Below the pieces are notes generated by a model. The model was not told the origin of the DNA and ran no database searches. It worked only from the letters and a program-made list of their open reading frames with translations. Of a DNA stretch of 56,943 nt, positions 8,776 to 16,745 are shown one piece after another. Numbering within the stretch: the stretch's first letter is position 1; every line of letters starts with the position of its first letter. The translations under genes and the position numbers were made by a program. The stretch is from the NCBI GenBank assembly GCA_019635575.1, contig JAHBZF010000007.1, positions 1-56,943 on the forward strand, written 5' to 3'. The DNA is from Pseudolabrys sp. Lineage in GTDB: Bacteria > Pseudomonadota > Alphaproteobacteria > Rhizobiales > Xanthobacteraceae.

Positions 8776-9225
8776 TCAGAACATGCCGTTGTTATGTGCC
8801 ATCGTCTCGGGGATGTCCTGCGCGACGTCCCAGTGCTCGACGATCTTCCCGTTCTCAAGACGGAAGATATCCATGATCGCCCGCCCGCGCGTGCCAGGTT
8901 CGCGGATATTGTGGACATGGAGGATCACGTAGTCGCCGTCGGCGAAGACACGCTTGATCTCGCTTTTATAGCCGGGGAACTTGTCCTTCAGGAATGCGAC
9001 AAAAGCCTTGAAGCCGTCGATCCCGTCTTTCGCGCCTGGATTGTGTTGAATGTAGCGCGGTCCGAGATATTTCGCCGCTGCATCGAAATCCTTGTCGTTG
9101 ATGCCTTTCTGATAAAACTCGACAACGGCCTTCTTGTTGGCCTCCATCTGCTTCGCGTCGGCCGCCAGCGCGCCCGACGCCGAGATCAGCGAGAATGCGG
9201 CGGCGGCGATCAGTTTGATCATCAT
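8776..9225 (-). CDS. secreted SnoaL/NTF2-like protein
   Basis: 149 residues. Residues 1-22 form a cleavable signal peptide (basic start, hydrophobic AAAAFSLISASG, then ALA-A). The rest is a SnoaL-like alpha+beta barrel: VVEFYQKGINDKDF, YIQHNP, FPGYKSEI, ILHVH and DIFRLENGKIVEHWD are typical. The start ATG at 9225 follows a strong ribosome site (GGGGAG) and a second ATG comes next. The family includes polyketide cyclases and many ester-cyclase-like proteins of unknown substrate. Its place between the TRAP permease (21 bases upstream) and iorA, together with export, suggests periplasmic handling of the imported compound. That role is inference. Confidence 0.85.
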   Translation of the reverse strand: MMIKLIAAAAFSLISASGALAADAKQMEANKKAVVEFYQKGINDKDFDAAAKYLGPRYIQHNPGAKDGIDGFKAFVAFLKDKFPGYKSEIKRVFADGDYVILHVHNIREPGTRGRAIMDIFRLENGKIVEHWDVAQDIPETMAHNNGMF

Positions 9226-9245
9226 GCTTCTCCCCATTCTTTCAT

Positions 9246-10544
9246 CTACATATGCGACGGGAGCCAGAGCGCCAGGATCGGGAAGGCGATCAGGATCACC
9301 AGCCGGATCAGGTCGGTGACGATGAAAGGCAGCACGCCCTTGAAGATCGTCGCGAAACTGACGTCGTCGATCACGCTTTTTATCACGAACACGATCATCC
9401 CGACCGGCGGATGGATCAGGCCGAGTTCCACGGTCATGACGATGATGATGCCGAACCAGATCGGGTCGAAACCGAGATGCATCATCACCGGGAAGATGAT
9501 CGGGATGGTGAGGATGATCATCGCCATCGCGTCCATCAGACAGCCGAGGAACAGATACATCAGCATGATGAGCGCGAGCACGCCGTAACGGCCGAGGCCG
9601 AGCCCGGTCAGGAACTCGGTGACCTTCTGCGGCGTCTGCGTGACGGTGAGGAAGTAGCCGAACAGCAGCGCGCCGATCAGCACGGTGAACACCGCGGCGG
9701 CGGTGCGCGTCGCCTGCAATAGCGAGCGGCGGATATCGGCGCGGTTGAGCTTGCCGCGCAAGACGCCGATCAGGAACGCGCCGCCCGCGCCCATGCCGCC
9801 GGCCTCGGTCGGCGTGAACAGACCGCCATAGAGGCCGCCGATCACGAACAGGAACAGCAGCAAGGTCGCCCAGATGTCGCGCAGGCTGTCGAGCCGCTCC
9901 TTCCAGGAGTGGCGCGGCGTCGCCGGCAGGAAGCCAGGCCGCACGAAGCCGATGATCATCACCGTCATGATGTACATCGTTGCAGCGAGCAGGCCTGGGA
10001 TGATGCCGGCGATAAACAGCTTGCCGATATCCTGCTCGGTGATGATGCCGTAGACGGCCAGCACCGTGGAGGGTGGCAGCATCGCGCCGAGCGTGCCGCC
10101 GGCGGCGATGACGCCGGTGGCGAACGACTGCGGATAGTTGTAACGGCGCATCTCCGGATAGGCGACGGTGGAGAACGTCGCCGCGGTGGCGACCGACGAG
10201 CCGGAGATCGCGGCGAAGCCGCCGCACGCCGCAATGGTGGCGATGCCGAGCCCGCCGCGGAAATGCCCGAGGAACGAATTGGCGGTGCGGAACAGTTCGC
10301 GGCTCATGCCGGAATTGGTGACGAACGCCCCCATCAGCAGGAACATCGGGATGACGCCGAAGGTGTAGTCGGTCACCGTGCGCATCGAGGTGTGGCCGAT
10401 GATCTTCAGCGCGGCCGAGCCGTTGACGATGTAGGCGAAGCCGGACACGCCGACGAGGCCCATCGCCATGCCGACCGGCACGCGCAGGATCATCATCACG
10501 AACAGCGCGGCAAAACCGAGAATGGCGACGGTATCGGTGCTCAT
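9246..10544 (-). CDS. dctM: TRAP transporter large permease (DctM family)
   Basis: 432-residue inner-membrane protein with about 12 hydrophobic segments, the ion-coupled translocation subunit of a tripartite ATP-independent periplasmic transporter. Family wording includes RVPVGMAMGLVG near the N-terminus, MLPPSTVLAVYG, and HPPVGMIVFVIKS near the C-terminus. It starts 12 bases after the small permease stop. It works with the small permease and the periplasmic binding protein encoded upstream, importing an organic (probably aromatic or 2-oxo) acid with Na+ or H+. Confidence 0.93.
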   Translation of the reverse strand: MSTDTVAILGFAALFVMMILRVPVGMAMGLVGVSGFAYIVNGSAALKIIGHTSMRTVTDYTFGVIPMFLLMGAFVTNSGMSRELFRTANSFLGHFRGGLGIATIAACGGFAAISGSSVATAATFSTVAYPEMRRYNYPQSFATGVIAAGGTLGAMLPPSTVLAVYGIITEQDIGKLFIAGIIPGLLAATMYIMTVMIIGFVRPGFLPATPRHSWKERLDSLRDIWATLLLFLFVIGGLYGGLFTPTEAGGMGAGGAFLIGVLRGKLNRADIRRSLLQATRTAAAVFTVLIGALLFGYFLTVTQTPQKVTEFLTGLGLGRYGVLALIMLMYLFLGCLMDAMAMIILTIPIIFPVMMHLGFDPIWFGIIIVMTVELGLIHPPVGMIVFVIKSVIDDVSFATIFKGVLPFIVTDLIRLVILIAFPILALWLPSHM

Positions 10545-10556
10545 GCGGGGCGCCCG

Positions 10557-11132
10557 TTATTCGACCGGTTTCATTTGATAGCTGCCGCCGTGCTCGTCGG
10601 CATAGAAGATCAGCCGCCAGGTGCGGATCGCGATCAGCAAGACGGCGGACACGTCGCCGATCCACGCGAGCGCGAAGAACGGCCAGGTCGGCAATTGCAG
10701 ATCGAAGGTGAGGACGTGGTCCTCATAGGTGCTGACCACCTTGTCGAACAGCGTGTAGGTCTGCACCGTGACGACGAACAGCAGCACCAGCGTCGCGAAC
10801 ACGTCGATGTAGCGCTGCCAGCGCGGGCTGACATTGCTGTAGAGCAGGTCGACGGTGATGTGGGTGCCGCGATAGGACGTGGCGGCGATGCCCCAGAAGA
10901 TCAGGATGCCGAGCAGCAGCCGGCCGAAATCATAGGCATCGGGAATCTGCACGCTGAAGAAATAGCGCAGCATCACCGAAATGAAGATGTCGGCGGCGAC
11001 GAGACCGACGAAGAACGCAGCGACCAGTTCGATGCCGTCGATGAAGCGATCCATCGGGCCGCGCTTGCGCGGCGGCGGCGATCCGGCAAGCTCGCGGGCG
11101 ACCTCGGTGTCGCTGAGCGTTTCGGGAGTCAT
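10557..11132 (-). CDS. dctQ: TRAP transporter small permease (DctQ family)
   Basis: 191 residues with four predicted membrane segments (around VAAFFVGLVAADIF, LLLGILIFWGIAA, VFATLVLLFVVTV and FFALAWIGDVSAVLL) and the DctQ-type motif RGTHITVDLL in the middle. It bridges the binding protein and the large permease. It is separated from dctP by a palindromic repeat (11160-11273), which may lower read-through from dctP into the permease genes. Confidence 0.9.
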   Translation of the reverse strand: MTPETLSDTEVARELAGSPPPRKRGPMDRFIDGIELVAAFFVGLVAADIFISVMLRYFFSVQIPDAYDFGRLLLGILIFWGIAATSYRGTHITVDLLYSNVSPRWQRYIDVFATLVLLFVVTVQTYTLFDKVVSTYEDHVLTFDLQLPTWPFFALAWIGDVSAVLLIAIRTWRLIFYADEHGGSYQMKPVE

Positions 11133-11159
11133 GTCGATATGTCCGATCGACGTTTGCGG

Positions 11160-11273
11160 GTCATTCCGGGGCGGCCTGTAAGGCCGGACCTAGAATCCAG
11201 AAACAAGTTTCGCTAACGCTGAAGTCCGGGTCGCCGCCTCCACCTGCGGGTGCAGGCGGCGACCCGGAGTGAC
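11160..11273. repeat. intergenic palindromic repeat with a strong hairpin
   Basis: The ends are inverted (GTCATTCCGGG at 11160 and CCCGGAGTGAC at 11263). Inside is a perfect 14-bp stem, CCGGGTCGCCGCCT at 11226 with AGGCGGCGACCCGG ending at 11267, whose loop itself contains CACC-TGCG-GGTG. This resembles the short interspersed palindromes common between genes in Bradyrhizobium and Rhodopseudomonas. In the dctP-dctQ transcript it would fold strongly and may act as an mRNA stabiliser for dctP or partial terminator. Confidence 0.7.
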
Positions 11274-11278
11274 AGCCG

Positions 11279-12322
11279 TCAGTTCGCGGCCGACTTGAAC
11301 TTCACCAGCTCGGCCTTCAGCTCCTTCATGATCGCATCCGGATTGCCGCCGGTCTTGCGGACATTGTTGGCCCAGGTCTTTTCCAGCGGTTCGGCCGCCT
11401 TCTTCCACTCGGCAAGCTGCGCCGGAGTGATCGGATAGACCTCATGGCCGGCTTCCGCCTTAAGCTTGGCGATGCCAGCGTGTTCGAAATCAGCCCACGG
11501 CGCGGCGACCTTCAGTGCCCAGTCGTTATTGCAGTGAGCGTCGATCACCTTCTTCTGCGATGCGGACATCGCCTTGTAGGTGTCCTTGTTGAACACGAAC
11601 ACGAAGGTGGTCGCGTAGAGCGGCACGTCCATGTGGTACTTCGTGACCTTGTCGATGCCGAACAGCGGCACCGAGCCCCACGGGAAGGTCACCGCGTCGG
11701 CGACACCCTTCTCGAGAATGTCGCGTACTTCCGGCGCGCTCGACTGCACATTTGTGCCGCCGAGCGAGGTGACGAAGGTCGCCATGGTGGCGTGTGCCGG
11801 GCGAATCTTCATGCCCTTGATGTCGGCCGGCACCATGATTTTCTTGGTCTTGGAATGGAACGAGCCGGGATCGTGGATGAAGGCGAGGCAGAACTTCACG
11901 TCCTTCATTTCGCGGTCCGCGTATTTGCGATACCAGGCGTCGATCGCCTGTGAGCCGCCCTTGGCGTTGGCGAACAGGAACGGTAGCTCGCCGGCGCCGA
12001 TGATCGGGAAACGGCCGGGCTGATAGCCGGGATTGACGTAGGTGAGATCGGCGATGCCGTCGCGCGCCATGTCGTAATGGTCGAACGCCTTGCCGAGCTG
12101 CTGCGACGGATAGACCTTGTATTTGATCGTGCCGTTCGAGGCTTTCTCGACCGACGCGCCCCAGTCCTCCAGCGCCTTCTGCAGCGGGTGCGACGGCGGC
12201 ACCCAGTGCGCGAGCTTCAATTCAAAGGTCTTGTCCTGCGCTTGAGCCTGCGGCGCGGTAGCGAGCATCAGCGCGACAGCGGTGGCGGAAACGGCGCCCG
12301 CCAGGTGGCGACGAACTTGCAT
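11279..12322 (-). CDS. dctP: TRAP transporter periplasmic substrate-binding protein (DctP family)
   Basis: 347 residues with a signal peptide (basic start, hydrophobic core AVSATAVALMLATAP, cleavage after AQAQA). The mature part begins KTFELKLAHWVPPSHPLQK, typical of DctP, and MKIRPAHATMATFVTSLGG holds the conserved Arg region that binds a carboxylate. A strong ribosome site (GGGGAGGA) precedes the ATG at 12322. It is the first gene of the minus-strand operon and is divergent from marR. The neighbouring enzymes suggest an aromatic carboxylate as ligand; the sequence alone cannot fix it. Confidence 0.92.
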   Translation of the reverse strand: MQVRRHLAGAVSATAVALMLATAPQAQAQDKTFELKLAHWVPPSHPLQKALEDWGASVEKASNGTIKYKVYPSQQLGKAFDHYDMARDGIADLTYVNPGYQPGRFPIIGAGELPFLFANAKGGSQAIDAWYRKYADREMKDVKFCLAFIHDPGSFHSKTKKIMVPADIKGMKIRPAHATMATFVTSLGGTNVQSSAPEVRDILEKGVADAVTFPWGSVPLFGIDKVTKYHMDVPLYATTFVFVFNKDTYKAMSASQKKVIDAHCNNDWALKVAAPWADFEHAGIAKLKAEAGHEVYPITPAQLAEWKKAAEPLEKTWANNVRKTGGNPDAIMKELKAELVKFKSAAN

Positions 12323-12402
12323 GAGTGTCCTCCCCGGACGATATCGTTGTTGACCAAGTTGACCTTGATTCAGCCGATAGCAGCCGTCAGTGTAATCCGG
12401 TA

Positions 12403-12420
12403 TAGTTGGATATCAAACTA
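12403..12420. promoter_or_regulatory. near-perfect palindrome, candidate MarR operator
   Basis: TAGTTGGATATCAAACTA is an 18-bp palindrome with one mismatched pair, in the 112-bp space between divergent dctP and marR, 14 bases before the marR start. It overlaps TATAGT (12401-12406), a possible -10 of marR. Position, length and symmetry suit autoregulation by the MarR protein and control of dctP. Confidence 0.5.
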
Positions 12421-12434
12421 TTTTCGGATGTGCC

Positions 12435-12941
12435 GTGGCGCGCAAGGTTTCTGCTGCAAGACAAAAAACGGATGCTGCGGCGCGGAAGAAAAAGTCCGGT
12501 GCCGCGCCAGCGGCCGATCTCGGTCCGCTCGGCGGCTGGATCGGATTTTATCTGCGCATGGCGCAGATCGCGTCGTTTCAGGCGTTTGCGCGCCGCACGC
12601 GCGAGCACGATCTCAATCCGGGCCGCTTCGCGGCGCTGATGGTGATCGGTAAGAACCCGGACATCAGCCAGACGGTGCTCAGTCAGGCGATCGGCCTCGA
12701 CAAGTCGTCACTGACGCCAGCGATCGACAGTCTGGCGCGGCGCGGTCTGGTACGGCGCACCCGCACCGCCACCGACAAGCGGGCCTACCGGTTGCGGCTA
12801 ACCGCGGCGGGCGAGGGGATTTTGCGCGAGTTGACGGCCTGCGCCCAGGCGCATGACCGCGATCTCGATGCGATTGTCGGGCGGCAGCGGCCCGCCGTGT
12901 TGCGGGCATTGAAGCGCATCGTCGAAACGCTCGGCAGCTAA
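12435..12941 (+). CDS. MarR-family transcriptional regulator
   Basis: 168 residues: a basic, lysine-rich N-terminal tail (about 30 residues), then a winged helix-turn-helix dimer of MarR type (LNPGRFAALMVIGKNPDISQ, DKSSLTPAIDSLARRGLV, then wing residues TATDKRAYRLRLTAAG). MarR proteins such as BadR, CouR and HcaR-type regulators control aromatic-acid genes and release DNA on binding an aromatic acid or aroyl-CoA. It is divergent from the TRAP operon and convergent, 7 bases apart, with the thioesterase gene. It is the only regulator inside the island, so it is the prime candidate to control all three blocks. Confidence 0.9.
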   Translation: MARKVSAARQKTDAAARKKKSGAAPAADLGPLGGWIGFYLRMAQIASFQAFARRTREHDLNPGRFAALMVIGKNPDISQTVLSQAIGLDKSSLTPAIDSLARRGLVRRTRTATDKRAYRLRLTAAGEGILRELTACAQAHDRDLDAIVGRQRPAVLRALKRIVETLGS

Positions 12942-12948
12942 AGCGGCG

Positions 12949-13374
12949 TCAGGCTTCGCCGCGGAATAGCTTCGCCAGATTGTCCGGAATCGGTTTCGAC
13001 TTGATCTTCGATGGATCGTTCGGATCGCGCCCGACCCAGACGCGCTTTTCGAAACCTTCCACCGTCACCTTGCCGTCCTTGACGATACGGTGGGTGATGT
13101 CGAAGCTCGACGTACCGACGCGTGTGAATTCGGATTCGATCGTCACCGTGTCGCCGAACCGGTTGGGGCTGTGGAATTTGCCCTGCGTATCCACCATCGG
13201 ATAGCCGGCCACATCATAAGCCTGGAAGAGCTGATATTTGGTGAGCTTGCTCGCCGCCGAGATCAGCATGGTGGTCGAATGATCGAACATCGCGAAGTAG
13301 CGCGGATAGAACACGATCTGCGCGGGATCGCAGTCGCCCCATTCGATGATGAAGGTGCGGGAATTCTTGAGCAT
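12949..13374 (-). CDS. 4-hydroxybenzoyl-CoA thioesterase-like (hotdog) protein
   Basis: 141 residues. The 4HBT signature GDCDPAQIVFYPRYF is at 13-27 with the catalytic Asp16, equivalent to Asp17 of the Pseudomonas 4HBT enzyme. The remainder has typical hotdog wording (DTVTIESEFTRVGTSSF). It would hydrolyse an aroyl-CoA to the free acid. With the ligase and SDR genes beside it this suits release of a 4-hydroxybenzoate-type acid after side-chain shortening. It lies 98 bases after the SDR gene on the same strand. Confidence 0.88.
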   Translation of the reverse strand: MLKNSRTFIIEWGDCDPAQIVFYPRYFAMFDHSTTMLISAASKLTKYQLFQAYDVAGYPMVDTQGKFHSPNRFGDTVTIESEFTRVGTSSFDITHRIVKDGKVTVEGFEKRVWVGRDPNDPSKIKSKPIPDNLAKLFRGEA

Positions 13375-13472
13375 GCGGGAAGATCCTCGGCGGCGGGTTG
13401 CACCACTATAGCGGTCCCGCGCGCTGGCAACAGGGGTTGCTGATTTACCTCGGTGCCAGTATCGCGGAGCCG

Positions 13473-14231
13473 CTATCGCGGAGCCATGCGCAGCGCGCCG
13501 TCGATGCGGATATTCTCGCCGTTGAGATAACCGTTCTCGATCATGTGCTGCGCCAGCGCGGCATATTCCGCCGGCTCACCGAGCCGCTTCGGGAACGGCA
13601 CCGACGCCCCAAGTGAATCCTGTGCTTCCTGCGGCAACGCGCGCAGCATCGGCGTACCGAAGATGCCGGGCGCGATCGCCAGCACGCGGATGCCGAATTG
13701 GGCCAGTTCGCGCGCCGCCGGCAAGGTCAGCGCAGCGACACCGCCCTTCGACGAGGCATAGGCAGCCTGTCCGACTTGGCCTTCATAGGCCGCGACCGAG
13801 GCGGTGTTGATAATCACGCCGCGCTCGCCATCGACCGGCTCCAGCGTCTGCATTGCAGCGGCAGCAAGCCGCAGCATGTTGAAGGTGCCGATCAGGTTGA
13901 TCTTCACGACCCTCTCGAAATCGGCGAGCGGCTGCGGCCCCTCCTTGCCGACGATGCGCTTGGCCGGACCGACACCGGCGCAATTGATCAGGATGCGCGC
14001 GATATTGTGGGAAGCCGCCGCTTCGGCGATGGCTTCCTCGCCGCTCTTCGCATCGGTCACGTCGCAATAGACGGCGATGCCGCCGATCTTCTTCGCCACG
14101 GCGGTTGCGGCGTCCTTGTTGACGTCGAGAACCGCTACGCGGGCGCCGGCTTTCGCCAGCCGTTCCGCGGTCGCGGCTCCGAGGCCCGAACCGCCGCCAG
14201 TGACGATCGCCGCATGTCCCATGATCTGCAT
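13473..14231 (-). CDS. SDR-family 3-hydroxyacyl-CoA dehydrogenase-like protein (type 2)
   Basis: 252-residue short-chain dehydrogenase: TGGGSGLG at 11-18 for NAD, Asp36 near the end of beta-2 favouring NAD over NADP, NCAG at 83-86, and catalytic Ser145, Tyr158, Lys162. The wording (RGVIINTASVAAYEGQVGQ, MLRALPQEAQDSL) matches the HSD17B10/type 2 3-hydroxyacyl-CoA dehydrogenase group. It follows the CoA ligase by 15 bases, so it probably oxidises the 3-hydroxyacyl-CoA made from the activated phenylpropanoid. No enoyl-CoA hydratase or thiolase is in this operon. Confidence 0.88.
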   Translation of the reverse strand: MQIMGHAAIVTGGGSGLGAATAERLAKAGARVAVLDVNKDAATAVAKKIGGIAVYCDVTDAKSGEEAIAEAAASHNIARILINCAGVGPAKRIVGKEGPQPLADFERVVKINLIGTFNMLRLAAAAMQTLEPVDGERGVIINTASVAAYEGQVGQAAYASSKGGVAALTLPAARELAQFGIRVLAIAPGIFGTPMLRALPQEAQDSLGASVPFPKRLGEPAEYAALAQHMIENGYLNGENIRIDGALRMAPR

Positions 14232-14246
14232 GATGCTGTGTCCGTG

Positions 14247-16121
14247 TCAGTCGCCGATGGAAATAACATGCCCCGGTCGCGGCGCACGATAAAGGTCTTC
14301 GACCAGCTCGGCGCGATGCCGCAGCACCGCGCGCTGGTTGATCGAGCCTTTGTCGGTGGCTTCGCCGATATCAAGGGAGGGCGGAGTTTCGAGCAGGATC
14401 GCGCGGCAGATGCGCGTGGACGAGCCGGTGCTGCGTGCCGCGAGCGCCGTCAGCAGGGCGCGAAACCGGTCCCGCACGCGTGGATCGGTGAGCACTTGCG
14501 CCGGCGATGCGTCGGCGGCGATGCCGTCGCACAGTCTGCGGCAGGCTTCGACATCGGGGAAAATCAATGCGGTGAGATCGTCGCGGTTGAGTCCGGCCAG
14601 AACCACATCGCGCACCAGCGGATTGAAATGTTCGATGAACGCGCCACGCAGCGGCCCGACGCTGACCCAGGTGCCGGTCGCGAGCTTGAAATCTTCCGCG
14701 AGCCGTCCATCGAACAGCAGGCCCTTTCCGGCGTCGCCGGCATCGACGAATTTCAGCGCGTCGCCGAGCTTGTAATAGCCTTCGTCGTCGAAAGTCTCGC
14801 GCGTCAGCGCGTCCTGCCGCCAATAGCCGGGGGTGATGTGCGGGCCGCGCAGCCGCGCTTCCAGCTTGTCCTCGGTCGGCACCAGTTTGAGATCGACGCC
14901 GGGGAACGGCAGACCGATATTGCCCGGATGCGCGGACTCGAAGGTGCGCAGCAGCGAAGCCGGCGCGGTTTCCGTAGAGCCGAGCGACGTGACGAACAGG
15001 ATGCGCTCGCCAGTCACGTCCGCCGACAGCGCCTCGTATTGTTCGGCGACCGCCTGGCTCAGTCCGGCGCCGGCGTAGAACAGCAGTTTCAGCTTGCTGA
15101 AGAACGTCTCGCGCAGCTGCCGGTCGTCGCGCAGGAACGGCAGCAGCGCCTCGTAGCCCTTCGGTACGTTGAAATAGATGGTTGGTGCGATCTCGCGCAG
15201 GTTGCGCGCGGTTTTCGGCGCGCCCGGCGGTGTTGGATTGCCGTCGTCGAGATAGAGCGAGCCGCCGTTGGCGAGCACCATGTTGAAGTTGTGGTTGCTG
15301 CCGAAGGTGTGGCTCCACGGCAGCCAGTCGACCACCACCGGCGGTGCGTCGGTGAGGAACGGCATGCCGGTCTGTAGCATCGCCTGGTTTGCGCAGATCA
15401 TGCGCTGGGTGTTGATCACCGCCTTCGGCTGGCCGGTGGAGCCGGAGGTGAACAGGAATTTGGCGATGGTGTCCGGGCCGACCGTCGCATGCGCGCGATC
15501 GACGGCGTCATCGTTGCCGTTGGTGGTCAGCGCCGCGAACGGCGTCGCGTCGGCATCGCCGCGCGCAACCATGCGCTCGATCCCGTCCGGCACCACAGCG
15601 AGTGCACGACCGAACGGGCCGGCATCGCTGGCATAGACGAGGCCCGGCGTCAGCAGATCGAGAATGTAACGCAGCTTGCCGAAATCTGACGACATCAGCG
15701 AATAGGCCGGCGAGATCGGCGCGTAAGGCACGCCGATCATCATGCAGGCGAGCGACAGCAGTGCCTGCTCGATGTCGTTGCCGGACAGGATCGCCACCGG
15801 CCGATCGGGCGAAAGCGCGCGCGCGAGCAGGCCCTGGGCGATGCCGCGCACCTGCGTGAGCGTGTCGCGATAGGTCAGGGTGCGCCAGCCGTCTTCGCCG
15901 CCTTGGGCGTTGCGTTGCGCGAGATAAAGCCGGTCCGGGGCCTCGCCCGCCCAGCGTTCGAGATGGGCGGTGATCTTGTCCGGATAGGCCGGTAGTGGAT
16001 CGGCGCAGCGTACGAGGATCGCGCCATCGGCGCGGCGCGTCACTTCAGGTCGCAACCTGCCGAGCCGGACCGGCCGCTGCGGCGCGCGAGCCGGCCGCGC
16101 TTGTGTGCCTGATTGTGCCAT
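14247..16121 (-). CDS. feruloyl-CoA-synthetase-like acyl-CoA ligase
   Basis: ANL-superfamily adenylating ligase (624 residues from the ATG at 16121). Seen: P-loop-like FLFTSGSTGQPKAVINTQ, WLPWSHTFGSNHN, the A5 region FVTSLGSTETAPA, and the A7 region YYKLGDALKF. The N-terminus (PQRPVRLGRLRPEVTRRADG) is that of the feruloyl-CoA synthase family, which activates hydroxycinnamates with ATP and CoA. A GTG at 16163 gives 14 more basic residues and cannot be excluded. I prefer 16121 because it leaves room for a promoter beside the palindrome at 16188. First gene of the ligase-SDR-thioesterase group. The true acid could be ferulate, coumarate or another aryl-acid. Confidence 0.85.
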   Translation of the reverse strand: MAQSGTQARPARAPQRPVRLGRLRPEVTRRADGAILVRCADPLPAYPDKITAHLERWAGEAPDRLYLAQRNAQGGEDGWRTLTYRDTLTQVRGIAQGLLARALSPDRPVAILSGNDIEQALLSLACMMIGVPYAPISPAYSLMSSDFGKLRYILDLLTPGLVYASDAGPFGRALAVVPDGIERMVARGDADATPFAALTTNGNDDAVDRAHATVGPDTIAKFLFTSGSTGQPKAVINTQRMICANQAMLQTGMPFLTDAPPVVVDWLPWSHTFGSNHNFNMVLANGGSLYLDDGNPTPPGAPKTARNLREIAPTIYFNVPKGYEALLPFLRDDRQLRETFFSKLKLLFYAGAGLSQAVAEQYEALSADVTGERILFVTSLGSTETAPASLLRTFESAHPGNIGLPFPGVDLKLVPTEDKLEARLRGPHITPGYWRQDALTRETFDDEGYYKLGDALKFVDAGDAGKGLLFDGRLAEDFKLATGTWVSVGPLRGAFIEHFNPLVRDVVLAGLNRDDLTALIFPDVEACRRLCDGIAADASPAQVLTDPRVRDRFRALLTALAARSTGSSTRICRAILLETPPSLDIGEATDKGSINQRAVLRHRAELVEDLYRAPRPGHVISIGD

Positions 16122-16187
16122 CGCCGTTCTGCTGCGTCTTTGTGCCGTCGCTTTGCGTTTCACCCGCTTCCCGGTTCAGGTCCGGGA

Positions 16188-16208
16188 ATTGTTGTTATTG
16201 ACAACAAT
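16188..16208. promoter_or_regulatory. perfect inverted repeat upstream of the CoA ligase, candidate operator
   Basis: ATTGTTGT and ACAACAAT flank a 5-base centre (TATTG), an AT-rich island in GC-rich DNA, 67 bases before the ligase ATG. MarR regulators of hydroxycinnamate genes bind such repeats. A weaker relative (GTTGTTGACCAA) occurs near 12347-12360 upstream of dctP. Confidence 0.55.
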
Positions 16209-16232
16209 CTGCTTTGACTGCTCCCCCGTCAA

Positions 16233-16255
16233 GACCCCTCTCGGCGGGAGGGGTC
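16233..16255. terminator. 8-bp hairpin at the 3' end of the DUF3237 gene
   Basis: GACCCCTC and GAGGGGTC enclose a 7-base loop and overlap the stop codon of the DUF3237 gene. There is no T-run on either side, so it is a weak or factor-dependent terminator, or an mRNA end stabiliser. Confidence 0.4.
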
Positions 16256-16706
16256 AGAGTACCTCGTGCACGTTCAGCTCGACCGCCTGCGCCAGCCGCG
16301 CGCCACCCGCGATAGCGAGAATATTGTTCAGCCAGCCGTGGGTTTTGTCGGCGGTCTCGAACCGCATCACGGTACGGAAATAATAGCGTGCCGGATCGAC
16401 CGGCTCACCGCGCGCGAGGGCGGCGAGCACGTCCGGCGGGCCGTGCCGCAGTCCCTCGCTCGAGACGAGGATATGTGCGCCGTTGTCGGCGGCGATGGTG
16501 TAGCGCGCCTGAATGTCCGCGGTGCCGTCGGCGCGGATCAACTGCCAGTCGGCGCCGCCGCGCAGAATGCGTCCGGTCAGCTTCGGCCCGCTCACGGTTC
16601 CGCCGATGATGTCGATCACGCGGCGCTCGCCGTAAGGCGTCGCGCCGAATGGCAGGATCGGAGCGAGATCGGCGCGAATGGTGAAGATGGGTTGCGGTGA
16701 CAGCAT
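16254..16706 (-). CDS. DUF3237 family protein
   Basis: 150 residues matching the DUF3237 pattern: an N-terminal strand pair, GERRVIDIIGGTVSGPKLTGRILRGG-type core, GADWQL, DIQARYTI, and HGWLNNILAIAGGAR near the C-terminus. The family is a small beta-barrel of unknown biochemical role, often found near aromatic or acyl-CoA catabolic genes. It is divergent from the CoA-transferase operon with 75 bases between the starts, so both may respond to the same operator. It may be read with the ligase downstream, although 132 bases and a palindrome lie between. Confidence 0.8.
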   Translation of the reverse strand: MLSPQPIFTIRADLAPILPFGATPYGERRVIDIIGGTVSGPKLTGRILRGGADWQLIRADGTADIQARYTIAADNGAHILVSSEGLRHGPPDVLAALARGEPVDPARYYFRTVMRFETADKTHGWLNNILAIAGGARLAQAVELNVHEVL

Positions 16707-16716
16707 GATGTCGCAT

Positions 16717-16745
16717 TTGACCCGTTCCAGGGACGCCCGTAAATA
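16717..16745 (+). promoter_or_regulatory. sigma70-type promoter of the CoA-transferase/pca operon
   Basis: TTGACC at 16717-16722 and TAAATA at 16740-16745 are separated by exactly 17 bases, 36 bases before the ATG at 16782. This is the best promoter match in the catabolic island. Confidence 0.55.

Noticed and set aside
8751-8918. Longer N-terminus for iorA
   Set aside because: The extra 56 residues are Ser/Arg-rich and overlap the SnoaL-like coding region in another frame; the family start is at 8750.
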